Below are positions 1 to 9,225 of a DNA stretch of 64,000 nucleotides, piece by piece. This stretch comes from Yponomeuta sedellus (taxonomy: Eukaryota > Arthropoda > Insecta > Lepidoptera > Yponomeutidae), in contig OW203724.1 in assembly GCA_934045075.1 (NCBI GenBank), positions 11,829,473-11,893,472 on the forward strand, written 5' to 3'. Under the pieces are notes generated by a model. That model did not search any database, was not told where the DNA came from, and worked only from the letters and a program-made list of their open reading frames with translations. Numbering within the stretch: position 1 is the stretch's first letter; each line of letters opens with the position of its first letter. The translations under genes and the position numbers were made by a program.

Positions 1-214
1 TGGCAACATACACGCACACAAACAAATAATATTCACCGACGTAAAATCGGTTACACTGTGCCTTGATCTATAGTTCTACTCTAGTTCTACTCTATCTACG
101 ACCGTGGTACAGAATTTTTTAGCATTTTTTTTAGAAAAACACCACAGACTAATGGTGTTATGTTTAAAAAAAAGATTCTTCTAAAACAGATTTGATTCAA
201 CTCATTCAACTGAT

Positions 215-1290
215 AAAAAAATATAGGGAAGAGCGGGTGATCTGCTTTTCCGCTATAAAGGGAAAATTCCCTCAAGGCAGATCGTATGTCAGGAGCCGGC
301 CTAACAGCAACTTCACCGCGCCGATACGAACCGGTGAAGGCTGCTGTACCACTGGCAAAGTGAACTATTGCCTCCAACAGACCGGCAGTCGGTGCGTAGA
401 CCTTTACTGGAACTTATGAATCAATGTCTCGCGACTATGTAAGTACGCACATTTTTACGTTTTTATTTAATTTCAACTTCTTGTCTTTCTCGGAAGAGTC
501 CGACCAAGCTTCGCTCTGATTCGCGGGGCTGGTAAGTAGAGACGAAGCTCGCGTTGTCGGTTGCTCGTCTCCGACTGCTTGCTGCAGGCGCCCGCGCGGA
601 GGTGTGGGGCGCGGGGGGGTTGCGTGCGCCGACAACTGTTGCGGGGGACTCCCGCGCATGCTACGCGCGGAGCTCGTTGTTTCTTCGTAGGCAATGTCAC
701 TAGGCATCAAGGTGCAGACACACCTCACGACATTTTCGTTCTTAGAGAGGATGTGTAGTGCTTTCAAAAGTTTTACTTCAAAAAGACAAGAATATTGTAG
801 GTACAATAGATTTAGCACCAAACTATTGTTGACATTTTACATGTACTTTTTGGTTTCAAAATAAATAATTATTTATTTTATTTATTAAGTGAGTATGTAC
901 AATTATTATAATTAATATTTATTATTATTATTACGAAGTCAGAGGGAAGACAGTGTTAGTCTTGCTTTGAGAATGATTTTATGTGGGGTGCTGCTAAAGC
1001 GAAGACAGTTGACAATGTTCTGTCAAGGGTAATTACTATTCGGGTGATGGTGCTCTTCCACCATAACGGTAAATTATGCTTGCTTGATCGCTTATGATTG
1101 AGGACGGCTGGTCCAACCTCTTCTATGGTCCGAGGGTCCACTGTTATGTCATCATGTCATGTCATGAAACACTTCGCTTGTGCTATGTATAATGTTGGCG
1201 TATATATTGCGCGCGCAGAGTTGACATGTGCTCGCCACAAATTTGTTCATAACAAAGTCTAAGTAGCTGATAACGTGTTTTAAAAAAGTT
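215..1290 (+). repeat. Diverged interspersed repeat, split by a ~830-bp insertion
   Basis: The stretches 218-310 and about 1150-1250 match, in the same order but inverted, the two neighbouring stretches at 11440-11505 and 11293-11372. In the second copy they lie about 70 bp apart, here about 840 bp apart, so 315-1150 looks like an insertion into this copy (or a deletion in the other). Shared blocks include a 'gggaagagcgggtga' segment and a 'gttgacatgtgctc' segment. Family unknown; no ORF of note. Confidence 0.5.
315..1150. other. GC-rich stretch inside the split repeat, no recognised gene
   Basis: About 500-720 is strongly GC- and CpG-rich compared with its surroundings, then becomes AT-rich after 830. 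Open frames of 60-130 codons exist on both strands, but none has a recognisable domain and they overlap one another. It could be a transposon fragment or an orphan CpG-rich regulatory piece. Nothing in the sequence decides. Confidence 0.3.
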
Positions 1291-1802
1291 ATTAATTGAG
1301 TTTCAGTGGACAGCGAATCGACATTTGCATTTTTTTTTCAGTTACACAATGGTAATACGATAAAATACGCCAAAAACTAACAAAAAAAAATCGCTTTAGG
1401 TACAGCTTATTATTTCTAAAACGAATCCTTAAATCGAAAAATGGTTTTCCATCGCTTACAATACTTTTAAACGACCAATCGATACCCCACGATAGGACTT
1501 TAAGGGTCACCGCACACGGGCCACCGGCCACAACCACAAAACGCCGCCAATGGCATATTTCCTGTAATTTTCATACATTTTATATGGACTCGCCGCACAC
1601 GGTTGGCGCCGGTGGCGGCCACACGCTACAAATCGTCGCAGCTTGCTTCTTGTGGCTCGCCCCGGCCACTAAACGTCGACACAAAAAGCCGCCACACGCC
1701 ACTCGCGCGATTCCGCGCCCCTCTCTCCTTTGCCTCAGTTAACCTGTGCTGTAAAGTCGACGGTAACGCACGGTAGTCTGTGGTTCATATAGGTAGATAA
1801 AT

Positions 1803-1955
1803 ATGGATATAGAATTATTTATATCAGGGATACAATCCCGTCCTGAGATTTGGGATTCAAAAAGTGATAGTTATAGTAATAGAGGAGAAAAAGTGAAGGC
1901 CTGGGAATAAATCTGCGATATGTTTATTGAAATTGTTGTGAAACTTACCTTAATG
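1803..1955 (+). pseudogene. MADF (Myb/SANT-like) domain fragment of Harbinger ORF
   Basis: The frame starts MDIELFISGIQSRPEIWD and runs to KVKAWE, the first half of a MADF DNA-binding domain (pattern: FI..V..RP.LWD....DY.NR..K..AWE). A TAA stop at 1908-1910 follows the AWE motif. The same frame then resumes with ICDMFIEIV, as expected of an intact MADF helix, so the stop is a nonsense change. In PIF/Harbinger elements this protein partners the nuclease and binds the element ends. Dead copy. Confidence 0.55.
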
Positions 1956-2104
1956 TGATAGCTAGTCTTTCCGCAGGTGCGATGCTTTTCCGCATGTTGG
2001 TGTCGTGGTGCTTTAATCCAGCATATAATAGAGCATGTAGTTCCCAAAACGTACCTATACTTAAACGAAAATGTTTGAAAAACTTTTAAGAATGGTTTAG
2101 AAGA

Positions 2105-2227
2105 TTATCGAAATGTTCGTTGCATTTGTGTACATTCGTTAAAACTGGATGAACTACGGTTTCGTCTTCTACGACGACGTCTTTTTATCAAAAGTAGCGC
2201 AATTAAACCTTCTTCGTCGGAGTCCAT
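2105..2227 (-). pseudogene. Harbinger nuclease-like N-terminal fragment
   Basis: A 40-codon frame beginning MDSDEEGLIALLLIKR followed by a run of eight arginines or lysines. HARBI1-type transposases typically begin with an acidic 'MDS(D/S)(D/E)(E/D)' start, a short hydrophobic stretch and an Arg-rich segment. The catalytic DDE domain is absent, having been lost in the internal deletion. Identification rests on this short start plus the TIR/TSD context, so it is moderate. Confidence 0.4.
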
Positions 2228-2395
2228 TATGATACTGCACGCCACGCAAGGGTTAAAAAAAGTGGCAGCCACCGACCGCAAGTGTCGACCACCGGCCACA
2301 AGTGGCTGTCGCGCGCTTCAGCTACCTTTGTAGCCGCTTCTAGCTTCTCGTGGCGGCGTTTGTGGCTGTCGCGTGTGGCCCGTGTGCGGCGACAC

Positions 2396-2462
2396 TAATC
2401 GATTCCCGCTAAAAACGGCCCTTTTTGGCGGAAATCGATTAAAGTTCTTGGTTGTTGATGCT
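2396..2462 (+). repeat. Fragment of older repeat (copy A), host of two insertions
   Basis: This stretch ('ttttggcggaaa ... cttggttgttgat') aligns with 7020-7076. Copy A continues at 3345-3515 after a block containing the pentanucleotide satellite, and to the left of 1501 before the Harbinger element. Copy B (7000-7260) lacks both inserts, so A carries two independent insertions. Confidence 0.55.
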
Positions 2463-2694
2463 ATCTAGATGACAATGAGGTCTGGAATTATAGCCAGTAC
2501 AATGTATGAGTTCTATATTTATAATAATTATGTAAACTATGTTAATTAAGGACTTTGAAAAGACTAACTTTGGAGTTTTTTTGTCCATTTTTTCTCCAAA
2601 ATGATCTAGATTTTGAAATGGACACCTAGTTTGAATTGTAACGTTCACTAAGCCGCAGCTTCTGCGCTACTTTGAATAAAACGTTTTCATTTCG
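2463..2694. other. Unique-looking AT-rich DNA between repeat copy and satellite
   Basis: No ORF or repeat recognised. The block 2463-3344 as a whole is absent from the paralogous repeat copy at 7076, so it entered as, or grew from, an insertion. Confidence 0.3.
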
Positions 2695-3340
2695 TTCCAT
2701 TCCATTCCATTCCATTCCATTCCATTCCATTCCATTCCATTCCATTCCATTCCATTCCATTCCATTCCATTCCATTCCATTCCATTCCATTCCATTCCAT
2801 TCCATTCCATTCCATTCCATTCCATTCCATTCCATTCCATTCCATTCCATTCCATTCCATTCCATTCCATTCCATTCCATTCCATTCCATTCCATTCCAT
2901 TCCATTCCATTCCATTCCATTCCATTCCATTCCATTCCATTCCATTCCATTCCATTCCATTCCATTCCATTCCATTCCATTCCATTCCATTCCATTCCAT
3001 TCCATTCCATTCCATTCCATTCCATTCCATTCCATTCCATTCCATTCCATTCCATTCCATTCCATTCCATTCCATTCCATTCCATTCCATTCCATTCCAT
3101 TCCATTCCATTCCACTCCACTCCACTCCACTCCACTCCACTCCACTCCACTCCACTCCACTCCACTCCACTCCACTCCACTCCACTCCACTCCACTCCAC
3201 TCCACTCCACTCCACTCCACTCCACTCCACTCCACTCCACTCCACTCCACTCCACTCCATTCCATTCCATTCCATTCCATTCCATTCCATTCCATTCCAT
3301 TCCATTCCATTCCATTCCATTCCATTCCATTTCATTTCAT
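2695..3340. repeat. (TTCCA)n pentanucleotide satellite with internal TCCAC block
   Basis: About 129 units of TTCCA (GGAAT on the other strand) with almost no interruptions. A central block at about 3112-3258 is a homogeneous run of about 29 TCCAC variant units. The last units decay to TTTCA at 3331-3340. Five is not a multiple of three, so all frames stay open and give long spurious repeat peptides. The unit is the same as the GGAAT unit of primate satellite II/III, a chance identity of simple sequence. Confidence 0.98.
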
Positions 3341-3520
3341 AGGTTCTAGACCGTAGGTTCGAAAAATAGTTGTCCTAGTGGTTGAGATTTACCTACTTTT
3401 TGAAAAATACGTATTATAAAACAACTTATAATTTTTATTCCATTGGTCGCGCTAGTTCGCACCCCAATGTGCCTTAATACATAGTGCGTTATACTATACC
3501 TACTAGGTAAATAAAATACA
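3341..3520 (+). repeat. Right part of older repeat copy A
   Basis: 'ggttctagaccgtaggttcgaaaaatagt' and the following segment up to about 3515 align with 7080-7260 (copy B): shared 'acttat.a.tttttattccat.ggt' and 'taccttaat/tgccttaat' stretches. No coding potential. Confidence 0.5.
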
Positions 3521-3890
3521 GTATACATAATTCATAGAATTATTAAAAGCTATAGTCTGTAAAATATAGCTTGAGCTCCACGACAGCTGTCACACTGACA
3601 GGGCTAGGAATGGGACAATGTCGACATCAAATGTCACTTAAAGTTGCTCATTTAGTGTCAAGACTTGACTTTGGCAGAATTTGTCGACATCGGCTGGTTG
3701 CCATATCAATAAGAAATAATAATAATAACATTGTATGGAAAGAAGAATTTCGTGAAATTGGAAACATGAAATAACATAGCATTTAACATAACATTTACAT
3801 ACAGGCACATACATTGCTTCTGGCCCCACACTAGGATACCCTGTGTCGTGGGAACCAGAAACAACGACATCACAAACATGTAAACATCCA
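3521..3890. other. No recognised gene
   Basis: AT-rich sequence with short frames on both strands that overlap each other and lack domains. Nothing else seen. Confidence 0.4.
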
Positions 3891-3894
3891 AGAC

Positions 3895-4200
3895 CTGGGG
3901 TTTTTTTTTTGTTCCCAGCCGGGATTCGAACCCGGGACCTCTTGATAATTAGGTAAATTACTCAACATACGTATTATTATTATTTTGTCTATAATTGATT
4001 GACCTGACAGATTGCATAATTATTATGATATTGACATGTAATATTTTCTTTTTGACATTTGTAAATTTGATTGTTATTTTTATACATTGGATTGTTATTA
4101 TATACGGAGTCTTGACTTGTAATGAATATTACCAATAAATGATGTCTATGTCTATGTCTTGCATGGCTGGTAGATGCACTACCGCTACGCCACAGAGGTC
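3895..4200 (-). mobile_element. tRNA-headed SINE, interrupted
   Basis: Read on -, 4200-4162 gives a tRNA-like 5' half (gacctctgtggcgtagcggt, an A-box) and 3944-3915 gives the T-arm with a perfect B-box (GGTTCGAATCC type). The two halves of the tRNA-like head are separated by a 217-bp insertion (3945-4161). Both polymerase III boxes are therefore present but split. Confidence 0.65.
3945..4161 (+). mobile_element. Retroposed 3' tail inserted in the SINE head
   Basis: AT-rich insert ending in a short (TGTCTA)n tail (4142-4158), typical of lepidopteran non-LTR or SINE 3' ends. It is flanked by a 5-bp direct repeat TCTTG (3940-3944 and 4157-4161) at the break in the SINE head. 5'-truncated copy; no coding sequence. 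Confidence 0.5.
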
Positions 4201-4366
4201 GTCATCAAATCAAACACGAGAAATATTATTTTACAAAGTTTTATTCAAGTAGAGGTGTACAGTACATCCTAATATCCCTAAATTAGTGTCTGATTACAAT
4301 TTTCCTTTTAACGCTCTTTTTGTATGAAAACCCAATTTTTCTTAGAATTTTAGCCAATGATGTTAA

Positions 4367-5359
4367 CCCTCAATTCACTACCTACTAAAGTATAACACAA
4401 TTCACTAGTATGGGGCCCATGGACCCACATTTTTGACAGGTAAAAAAAATTTAAACACGTGACATTTTAAATCAAATATTCTTTTATTTTAAAGGATTAG
4501 TCTGTTGATCATTTAGTAACTGCCAAAACAAACTTAAAAAATAGCTATTTCTCCTAGTAAATGAGGAACATTTATATCTTATAATACTGAGCCTCTTTTG
4601 GCATGGCACGGCTTTAAAAAATCACATTTAATATTATAAAGAATTAGGAACTTCTTTGAGATAATTTTTATTAAATCTATTACTTATACAACAAAAAAAA
4701 CCAAAAACCTATATATTCTATACAAAAATTCAAAACGTGCAATGGTTGAACTTAGTCCCTTACAGAACAATTCTTGCATATAGCCAATTATTTATGCCAA
4801 TCATGCCAATGCCAATCAAAGGAAACGAACTTTTCTAGTTTGTCCCGGGTCTTGGATTTTATCTATGTATTTATTGTATTAAGTTCGCCGCATTGTACAA
4901 TTTTATGGTGCAATAAAGTATTAATAATAATAATAATAAATCTATCGTCGAGTTAGCACAAGTCATTTAGTTGTACTTAGTATAGGGCTAACGAGATCTG
5001 TGTAATATGTCCGTGAATATTTATTTATCTATTAACTCAGATGCTTAATCATCATTTACGTTCACTGATCTCGGTCCAGGTCTATTTCGATCCATGTTTG
5101 TATCCTAAAACACGAAAAAGAAAGATTGTAACAAAGCAGATAACACTAACACAATTCACTAGTATGGGTCCATGGGACCCATATAAGCATATATACTCAC
5201 CTTGCGAGCGGCGCGTACGCACGTCCTATCGCTGTCGCGTTCGGCGTAGCACTACAGGAAGGTACAGGACCGCGCATGAACTTGAGCGCGAATATTATGA
5301 AATACCAAGTGTTTTAAGATTTGGTATGGGTCCACTGGACCCAGGTAGTGAATTAAGGG
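4367..5359. mobile_element. piggyBac-like non-autonomous element
   Basis: A 993-bp block bounded by TTAA on both sides (4363-4366 and 5360-5363) with inverted termini: CCCTCAATTCACTACCT at the left and CCCTTAATTCACTACCT reading in from the right. TTAA target plus CCC-starting ends is the piggyBac signature. GG(G/T)CC-type palindromic subterminal motifs recur at about 4413, 5164 and 5329, and a 'aacacaattcactagtatgg' segment is repeated at 4393 and 5149. No transposase is present. Its interior carries a SINE body (4820-5040). Confidence 0.7.
4820..5040 (+). mobile_element. SINE body fragment nested in the piggyBac-like element
   Basis: Matches the body of the SINE at 10835-11068 in opposite orientation: 'gaaacgaacttttctagttt', 'aagtcatttagttgtacttag' and 'gggctaacgagatctgtgtaa' are shared. 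About 70 bp at 4873-4945 (ending in a caataaag(tattaa)(taa)n tail) interrupts it and also occurs at 43720-43790 in reverse, so it is a separate retroposed 3' end. Confidence 0.6.
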
Positions 5360-5477
5360 TTAAGCTGGATGTAAACAAATTTGTCTCTTTAAGTGACGCT
5401 CCCAATTTTCTCAATGTGGGTAATTGTCCTCTTGAGTAATATGCGTATATGTGGTTGTGGAAAAAAATATTTTTCTT

Positions 5478-6383
5478 TTAAAACTGTATCCCTTTGAGCT
5501 GATTTTTAATTTTAGGGAATAAAAAGAAGTCACACGGAGCCAAATCAGGACTGTAAGGAGGGTGTCCCAAGACTCTGACCGGTGTGGAGAACAGGAAGTC
5601 CCTCGTTTTGATCGCACAGTGCGCGGGCGCGTTGTCGTGGTGAAGAAGGACCCCGAGGAGCCCGGTGCGTGTTCGGTCGCTTGTTGCTCAATTCAGAAAA
5701 AACTTCTGGCAGGCATTTTGTGCTATACTATTCAGCGTTGATGCTGCTTTGGTCTCGAAGTGGAATTGAAATTAGGTACCCCGTCAAAGTGAAGATACTA
5801 GCGATCAAAATTTTTCCTGCGCTCCTCGATCGCTTCACTTTCGTAGGCGTTGGTTCATTTTGAAACAGCCAAACTGTCGACTGACGCTTTGTTTCTGGAT
5901 CATATTGATAAATCCAGGATTCGTCACCTGTCACAATGTCGTAAACGCGCCGTGACGAGCCAGCATCAAATTTTTGTAACATATCACGGCACCAATCCAC
6001 ACGAGCCTGCTTCTGAGCTTCGGTGAGGTTGTGCGGCACCCAGCGGGAAACTATTCTCCTTACGCGAAGGTGCTCGTGCGAAATCTTGTGAACACTTCCT
6101 GAACCAATCTGCAGTGTATGCTGAATCTCTTCGTATTCGTATTCGTCTGTTTTTTGAATTATTTTTTTTTACTGCCAGCACACTTTCTTTGGTGACAGTC
6201 GTCGTAGGACGACCACTCCTTTGTTTATCCCCCAAAGTAAGACGACCGAGTTTGAACTCGCTATACCAGTGGTAGATGGTTCCTTTTGAAGGTCCTTCAT
6301 CCATAAAAGCAAATCAAAGTCGATCAAATGACTCATCAGGTTTTAAGCCACATTTGAAATCGTAAAAAATCATAGCACGAAAA
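5478..6383 (-). pseudogene. mariner transposase pseudogene
   Basis: Recognisable blocks in order: the paired-type HTH region (KGTIYHWYSEFKLGRLTLG, 6280-6220; then RSGRPTTTV), the linker NLTEAQKQARVDWCRDML (6030-5975) and the first catalytic Asp block VTGDESWIYQYDPETKRQS (5935-5880), followed by STVW. The block NPPYSPDLAP..FLFP, which should hold the third Asp, is garbled by frameshifts near 5560-5500. The original start codon is lost; the same site in the copy at 61544 is ATG. Non-functional. Confidence 0.75.
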
Positions 6384-6577
6384 TGTTCTCGATGCAGATT
6401 AATTTTTTAAAGAGACAAGAAAATTTGAATTGGCTCTCAAAAAAATGCAGAGGGAAATTTTAAAATCGAACAGTAGTATTTTTACTTTTAAATAATCGAC
6501 GTTTTCAAAACAATTACAAGTGGCCAGTGTCTTATACACAAAAACCTTTTTTTCGAAAAACTTTCTGAGTGGCCTGG
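5478..6577 (-). mobile_element. mariner-family element, 3' truncated and decayed
   Basis: The right edge (6577) is a mariner terminus, CCAGGCCACTCAGAAAG read on -, next to TA (6578-6579). It matches the ends of the deleted copy at 61371-61971. The left edge stops inside the transposase 3' region, so about 240 bp including the other TIR is gone. The transposase frame runs from about 6383 to 5478 on - with several frameshifts and stops. Confidence 0.75.
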
Positions 6578-6579
6578 TA

Positions 6580-6606
6580 CACGGATGTAAAAGAAAGACG
6601 GATGCC
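6580..6606 (+). repeat. Inverted-repeat motif CACGGATGTAAAAG
   Basis: A segment starting CACGGATGTAAAAGAAAGAC here has an inverted near-identical copy at 8880-8906. Related shorter CACGGATGT palindromes occur at 15508-15531, 15554 and 20263-20291. Probably the terminal motif of an unnamed small DNA element. Confidence 0.45.
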
Positions 6607-6999
6607 TTCTTGCATTGAAAGGGTGTGAAACACCCCTAGTCCTACACTTTCGTGTGCATACACGAGCTAACTCACCCTGATACACCAAGTCGGACACTCT
6701 GCCGCCACTACGCTCCGGGCAGCAGTGCCAGTAAGTCTTGTTTTACACAAATAAAAATTTTGAGAAATGCCGTCTTGTGTGGTACGGTGGTTTAAAATCT
6801 TCTCGAAAAAATGCAATAAGTCTCAAGGTAGTACCTACCATGCGTAAGTAACGTTTTAAGTTACTGATTCGTGATATTTTTTCCTTATTAGGTTTTGTTT
6901 ACTTTTCTTTATTTACTTACAAATCGGCACTGGTATACAGCAGTGATACCAGTTCCTTTTCGGAACTGCATTTTTAAAACTTACAGTCTAGAGCATAAT
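6607..6999. other. No recognised gene
   Basis: Short low-quality frames only. Contains a 'gggtgtgaaacacccc' hairpin (6629-6644). Confidence 0.35.
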
Positions 7000-7260
7000 T
7001 ATGATCAATAGATTAGAACTGTAATTGATTTCCGTCAAATCGGCTGTTTTTGGCGGAAAGTGATCCTTGGTTTTTGATTATAGTTTCTAGACTGTATGTT
7101 CTAAAAATAGTGGTCACAGTTGTTAGGATTTCTTATGTTCACTTTTAAATTAAAACGTATTTTATATAACACAACTTATGACTTTTTTTCCATCGGTGGC
7201 TATAGTTAGCACCCTGAAGTACCTTAATGAAGAATGTTACTAGGTATGCCAAATCGCTTG
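7000..7260 (+). repeat. Older repeat copy B (uninterrupted)
   Basis: Aligns with 1490-1503 + 2396-2462 + 3345-3515. Its continuous sequence shows the pre-insertion state for both the Harbinger element and the satellite block in copy A. No ORF. Confidence 0.5.
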
Positions 7261-7386
7261 AAATGCTTCTCTCAATAAAGCTTGTATGTATACAAATACA
7301 CTAGTTTTTGCTGTAGTCAAAAATACCTATAGTTTTGATTTTATAGGCATTCAAAATTACGAAAAATATCGAGTCCCGCTAACCGT

Positions 7387-7427
7387 CGCGCGGCGCGTTG
7401 TGACGTCATGTCACAACGCGCCGCGCG
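7387..7427. repeat. GC-rich perfect palindrome with central TGACGTCA
   Basis: Two perfect 18-bp arms (7387-7404 and 7410-7427) of almost pure CG/GC sequence, ending in TTGTGAC at the centre, separated by 5 bp. The junction contains TGACGTCA (7401-7408), the palindromic CRE/ATF core. Embedded in AT-rich DNA. Confidence 0.85.
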
Positions 7428-7759
7428 GGCCCTGGCCGCGGCCCGCTTAGCAGTACTGCAAACTCTACTAATTTATCAGGAGATTTTCTAATTTCAAGCA
7501 CTGTCTCCTGATCTACTGTTTTCTTTGTAGAATTGAGTAAAATCTCCTGAATTTTGACAAGTAGCCAATACATTTCTGCATATTCCACCTTTGTTAGGTT
7601 ATTGAACGAATATAATGAAACGGAACGTTTTCATTCATCGACTCGATATGCGAATATTTTTTATTTGTGTTGTGCTACGAATGCTATCAAAAGAGGAAAA
7701 ATATTAGAAAAGGATGTCATAAAGAAAGTCACGAAGATACATTTTATAGGTAAAGATAG

Positions 7760-7903
7760 TGGAAAATGGTATTTTTTTAAAGAATGAGTGGCCTATGATC
7801 GGGGCCTCGCCTGACGGGCTTACTGATGAATAGTGGAATATGGTCTTTTTTTAAAGAATGAGTGGCCTATGTTCGGTGCCTCGCCTGACGGGCTTACTGA
7901 TGA
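7760..7903 (+). repeat. 72-bp tandem duplication across the nuclease motif
   Basis: 7760-7829 and 7832-7903 are near-identical and each encodes NEWPM(I/F)GASPDGLTD. The first copy runs into TAG; the second continues into the rest of the active site. Confidence 0.85.
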
Positions 7904-7954
7904 CTGCGTTATAGAAGTAAAGTGTCCAACCAAGGCAAACAATTTTATTACGTG

Positions 7955-8141
7955 CTAGTTGACCCGGCGAACTTCGTATCGCCTAACAGTCGATTCTTTA
8001 ATTGTTTTTTATTTTTCACTCCGTAAGAACCATACCCGTACTTCAAGGAATATTCTAAAAAAAGAATTAGCGAAATCGGTTCAGCTGCTCTCGAAATTTA
8101 CACTTACCAACACATTCAGCGATTAATTATTATATTATAGA
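7955..8141 (-). mobile_element. Helitron-like non-autonomous element, copy 1
   Basis: Read on -, it starts TCTATAATATAA after an A and ends in CTAG, 11 bp after a short hairpin (GGCGA...TCGCC). This is the 5'-TC...CTRR-3' layout of Helitrons without TIRs or TSDs. A 186-bp paralogue at 16394-16579 has the same ends. It splits the YqaJ-like frame. Confidence 0.55.
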
Positions 8142-8350
8142 TTAGTAGAGGTAAACTAGGCGAAAAATATTATGCTCAGATACAAACACAAATGACCGGA
8201 AAAAAGCCCTGTTTTGTATTGCACACGTTAACTTTGAAACCTCAAGGAATGTTGATGTGCATGAAGTAGTTTATAATAAATAATATTGTGATGATCTTTT
8301 TGAAAAATGTGTAAAGTTTTGGAAGAAAAATATTTTTGACCAAAATAGTA

Positions 8351-8700
8351 AAATAACATTGTCCTAATGTAATAAAGTTTTATTAAAACTCCATAAATAT
8401 CCATTTTTTTCGCATTTTAATGTCTTCTGGAACTATAAAAAACAACTTTTCTGGCAAATTAGTAGTTGTATTTTTACATTTAGGCACAACACATGATTTC
8501 CTAGTATTTGGATTGGACATTATTAAAAGTATTTAGGTATAATTTCGTCGGCACGGGCGCGCGACTACGAGCGGACTGAGTGAGCCATTCTGAGTGTGTT
8601 ATGCGATGTCACAGCGTAACCGGCGGCCCGCGTCTTACGGTTACAACTTGTTTTACTTCTAGATCGGAAACTAATTGACGTATCGAAGTAATTCTTTCAA
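8351..8700. other. No recognised gene
   Basis: AT-rich, with a CpG-rich patch at 8550-8640. Nothing identified. Confidence 0.35.
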
Positions 8701-9043
8701 TAGTATTTTTCATTTTTGACAGAGAATATGGAGTGCTAATAATCAAAATTAGTTAACATTCTTCGTTCTCTTGATTTGAAAAAGTGGGCAAATGATATTT
8801 ATCTGGCAACACCGATGGCACGCATACATAAAGAGACTGCGGCCATTTGTATGCTTTACTCGTTATTATAGAAGGTTCCATCCGTCTTTCTTTTACATCC
8901 GTGGCCTGGTATTGATAAGCTCTGCCCAGATCACTTGTGGTAGCTATTCTCTTGCATGTAGCATAGATCTCGCTGCTGAGTCGCTGAAAACTGACAAAAC
9001 CTGCAGTATTTGATAGCGTCATAAAATATCGTAATATTGTAAC

Positions 9044-9225
9044 CCACCAAAAACATTCTGTAAAAACTAGCCAAGTCTCGATAGAGCTGCTCGTTTATCT
9101 CTAAAAAGTAATGAAATCTAGACAAAGTCGTGCCAAGGCTAAGGTTCCTTACTACGATTTCTTTATTATTATAGTGCTGTGTGACTTGGCCGTTGAAGGG
9201 TACACAAGGGTACAAAACCAGGTGC
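9044..9225 (-). repeat. Left arm of ~185-bp inverted repeat
   Basis: Reverse complement aligns with 9523-9712 at high identity. In both arms the same frame reads YNNKEI.VRNL.LGTTLSRFHYF..INEQL.RDLASFYRMFLVG, which is unrecognised and may be chance or a transposon ORF remnant. Spacer about 300 bp. Could be a foldback element or two inverted copies of one repeat. Confidence 0.7.

Larger units (their letters stand above)
1504..2395. mobile_element. PIF/Harbinger-like element, internally deleted
   Basis: An 892-bp element with terminal inverted repeats of about 40 bp (GGGTCACCGCACACGGGCC at the left, GTGTCGCCGCACACGGGCC reading in from the right), flanked on both sides by TAA (1501-1503, 2396-2398), the 3-bp target duplication typical of PIF/Harbinger. 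Inside are the starts of both proteins this superfamily carries: a MADF-type ORF on + (1803-1910) and a Harbinger nuclease-like N-terminus on - (2105-2227). They point at each other, so the middle of a full element is missing. A paralogous repeat at about 7010 shows what the empty site looked like. Confidence 0.75.
7590..8350 (+). pseudogene. YqaJ-type PD-(D/E)XK nuclease pseudogene
   Basis: Three pieces of one domain can be read in order. 7670-7740 gives NAIKRGKILEKDVIKK. 7855-7950 gives GASPDGLTDDCVIEVKCPTK, the signature YqaJ motif: Asp of SPDG, then E-x-K in IEVKCP. 8160-8230 gives KLGEKYYAQIQTQM then TGKKPCFVLHT. The order and spacing match the viral/phage-recombinase YqaJ exonuclease fold often found in animal DNA elements. 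The gene is broken by a 72-bp tandem duplication with an in-frame TAG, a Helitron-like insert (7955-8141) and further frameshifts after 8240. Host or element origin is not decidable here. Confidence 0.65.

Noticed and set aside
435..821. 128-codon ORF on - through a GC-rich patch
   Set aside because: Overlaps other frames, Pro/Arg-rich as any GC-rich frame would be, no domain or splice context.
2695..3340. Human satellite III contamination
   Set aside because: The array sits inside a repeat whose paralogue is 4 kb away in the same window and is flanked by insect-type elements; the unit identity with human is expected for simple sequence.
2626..3349. Long ORFs on both strands encoding (EWNGM)n / (HSIPF)n repeats
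   Set aside because: Pure translation of the pentanucleotide satellite; all frames stay open because no unit contains a stop. No coding evidence.
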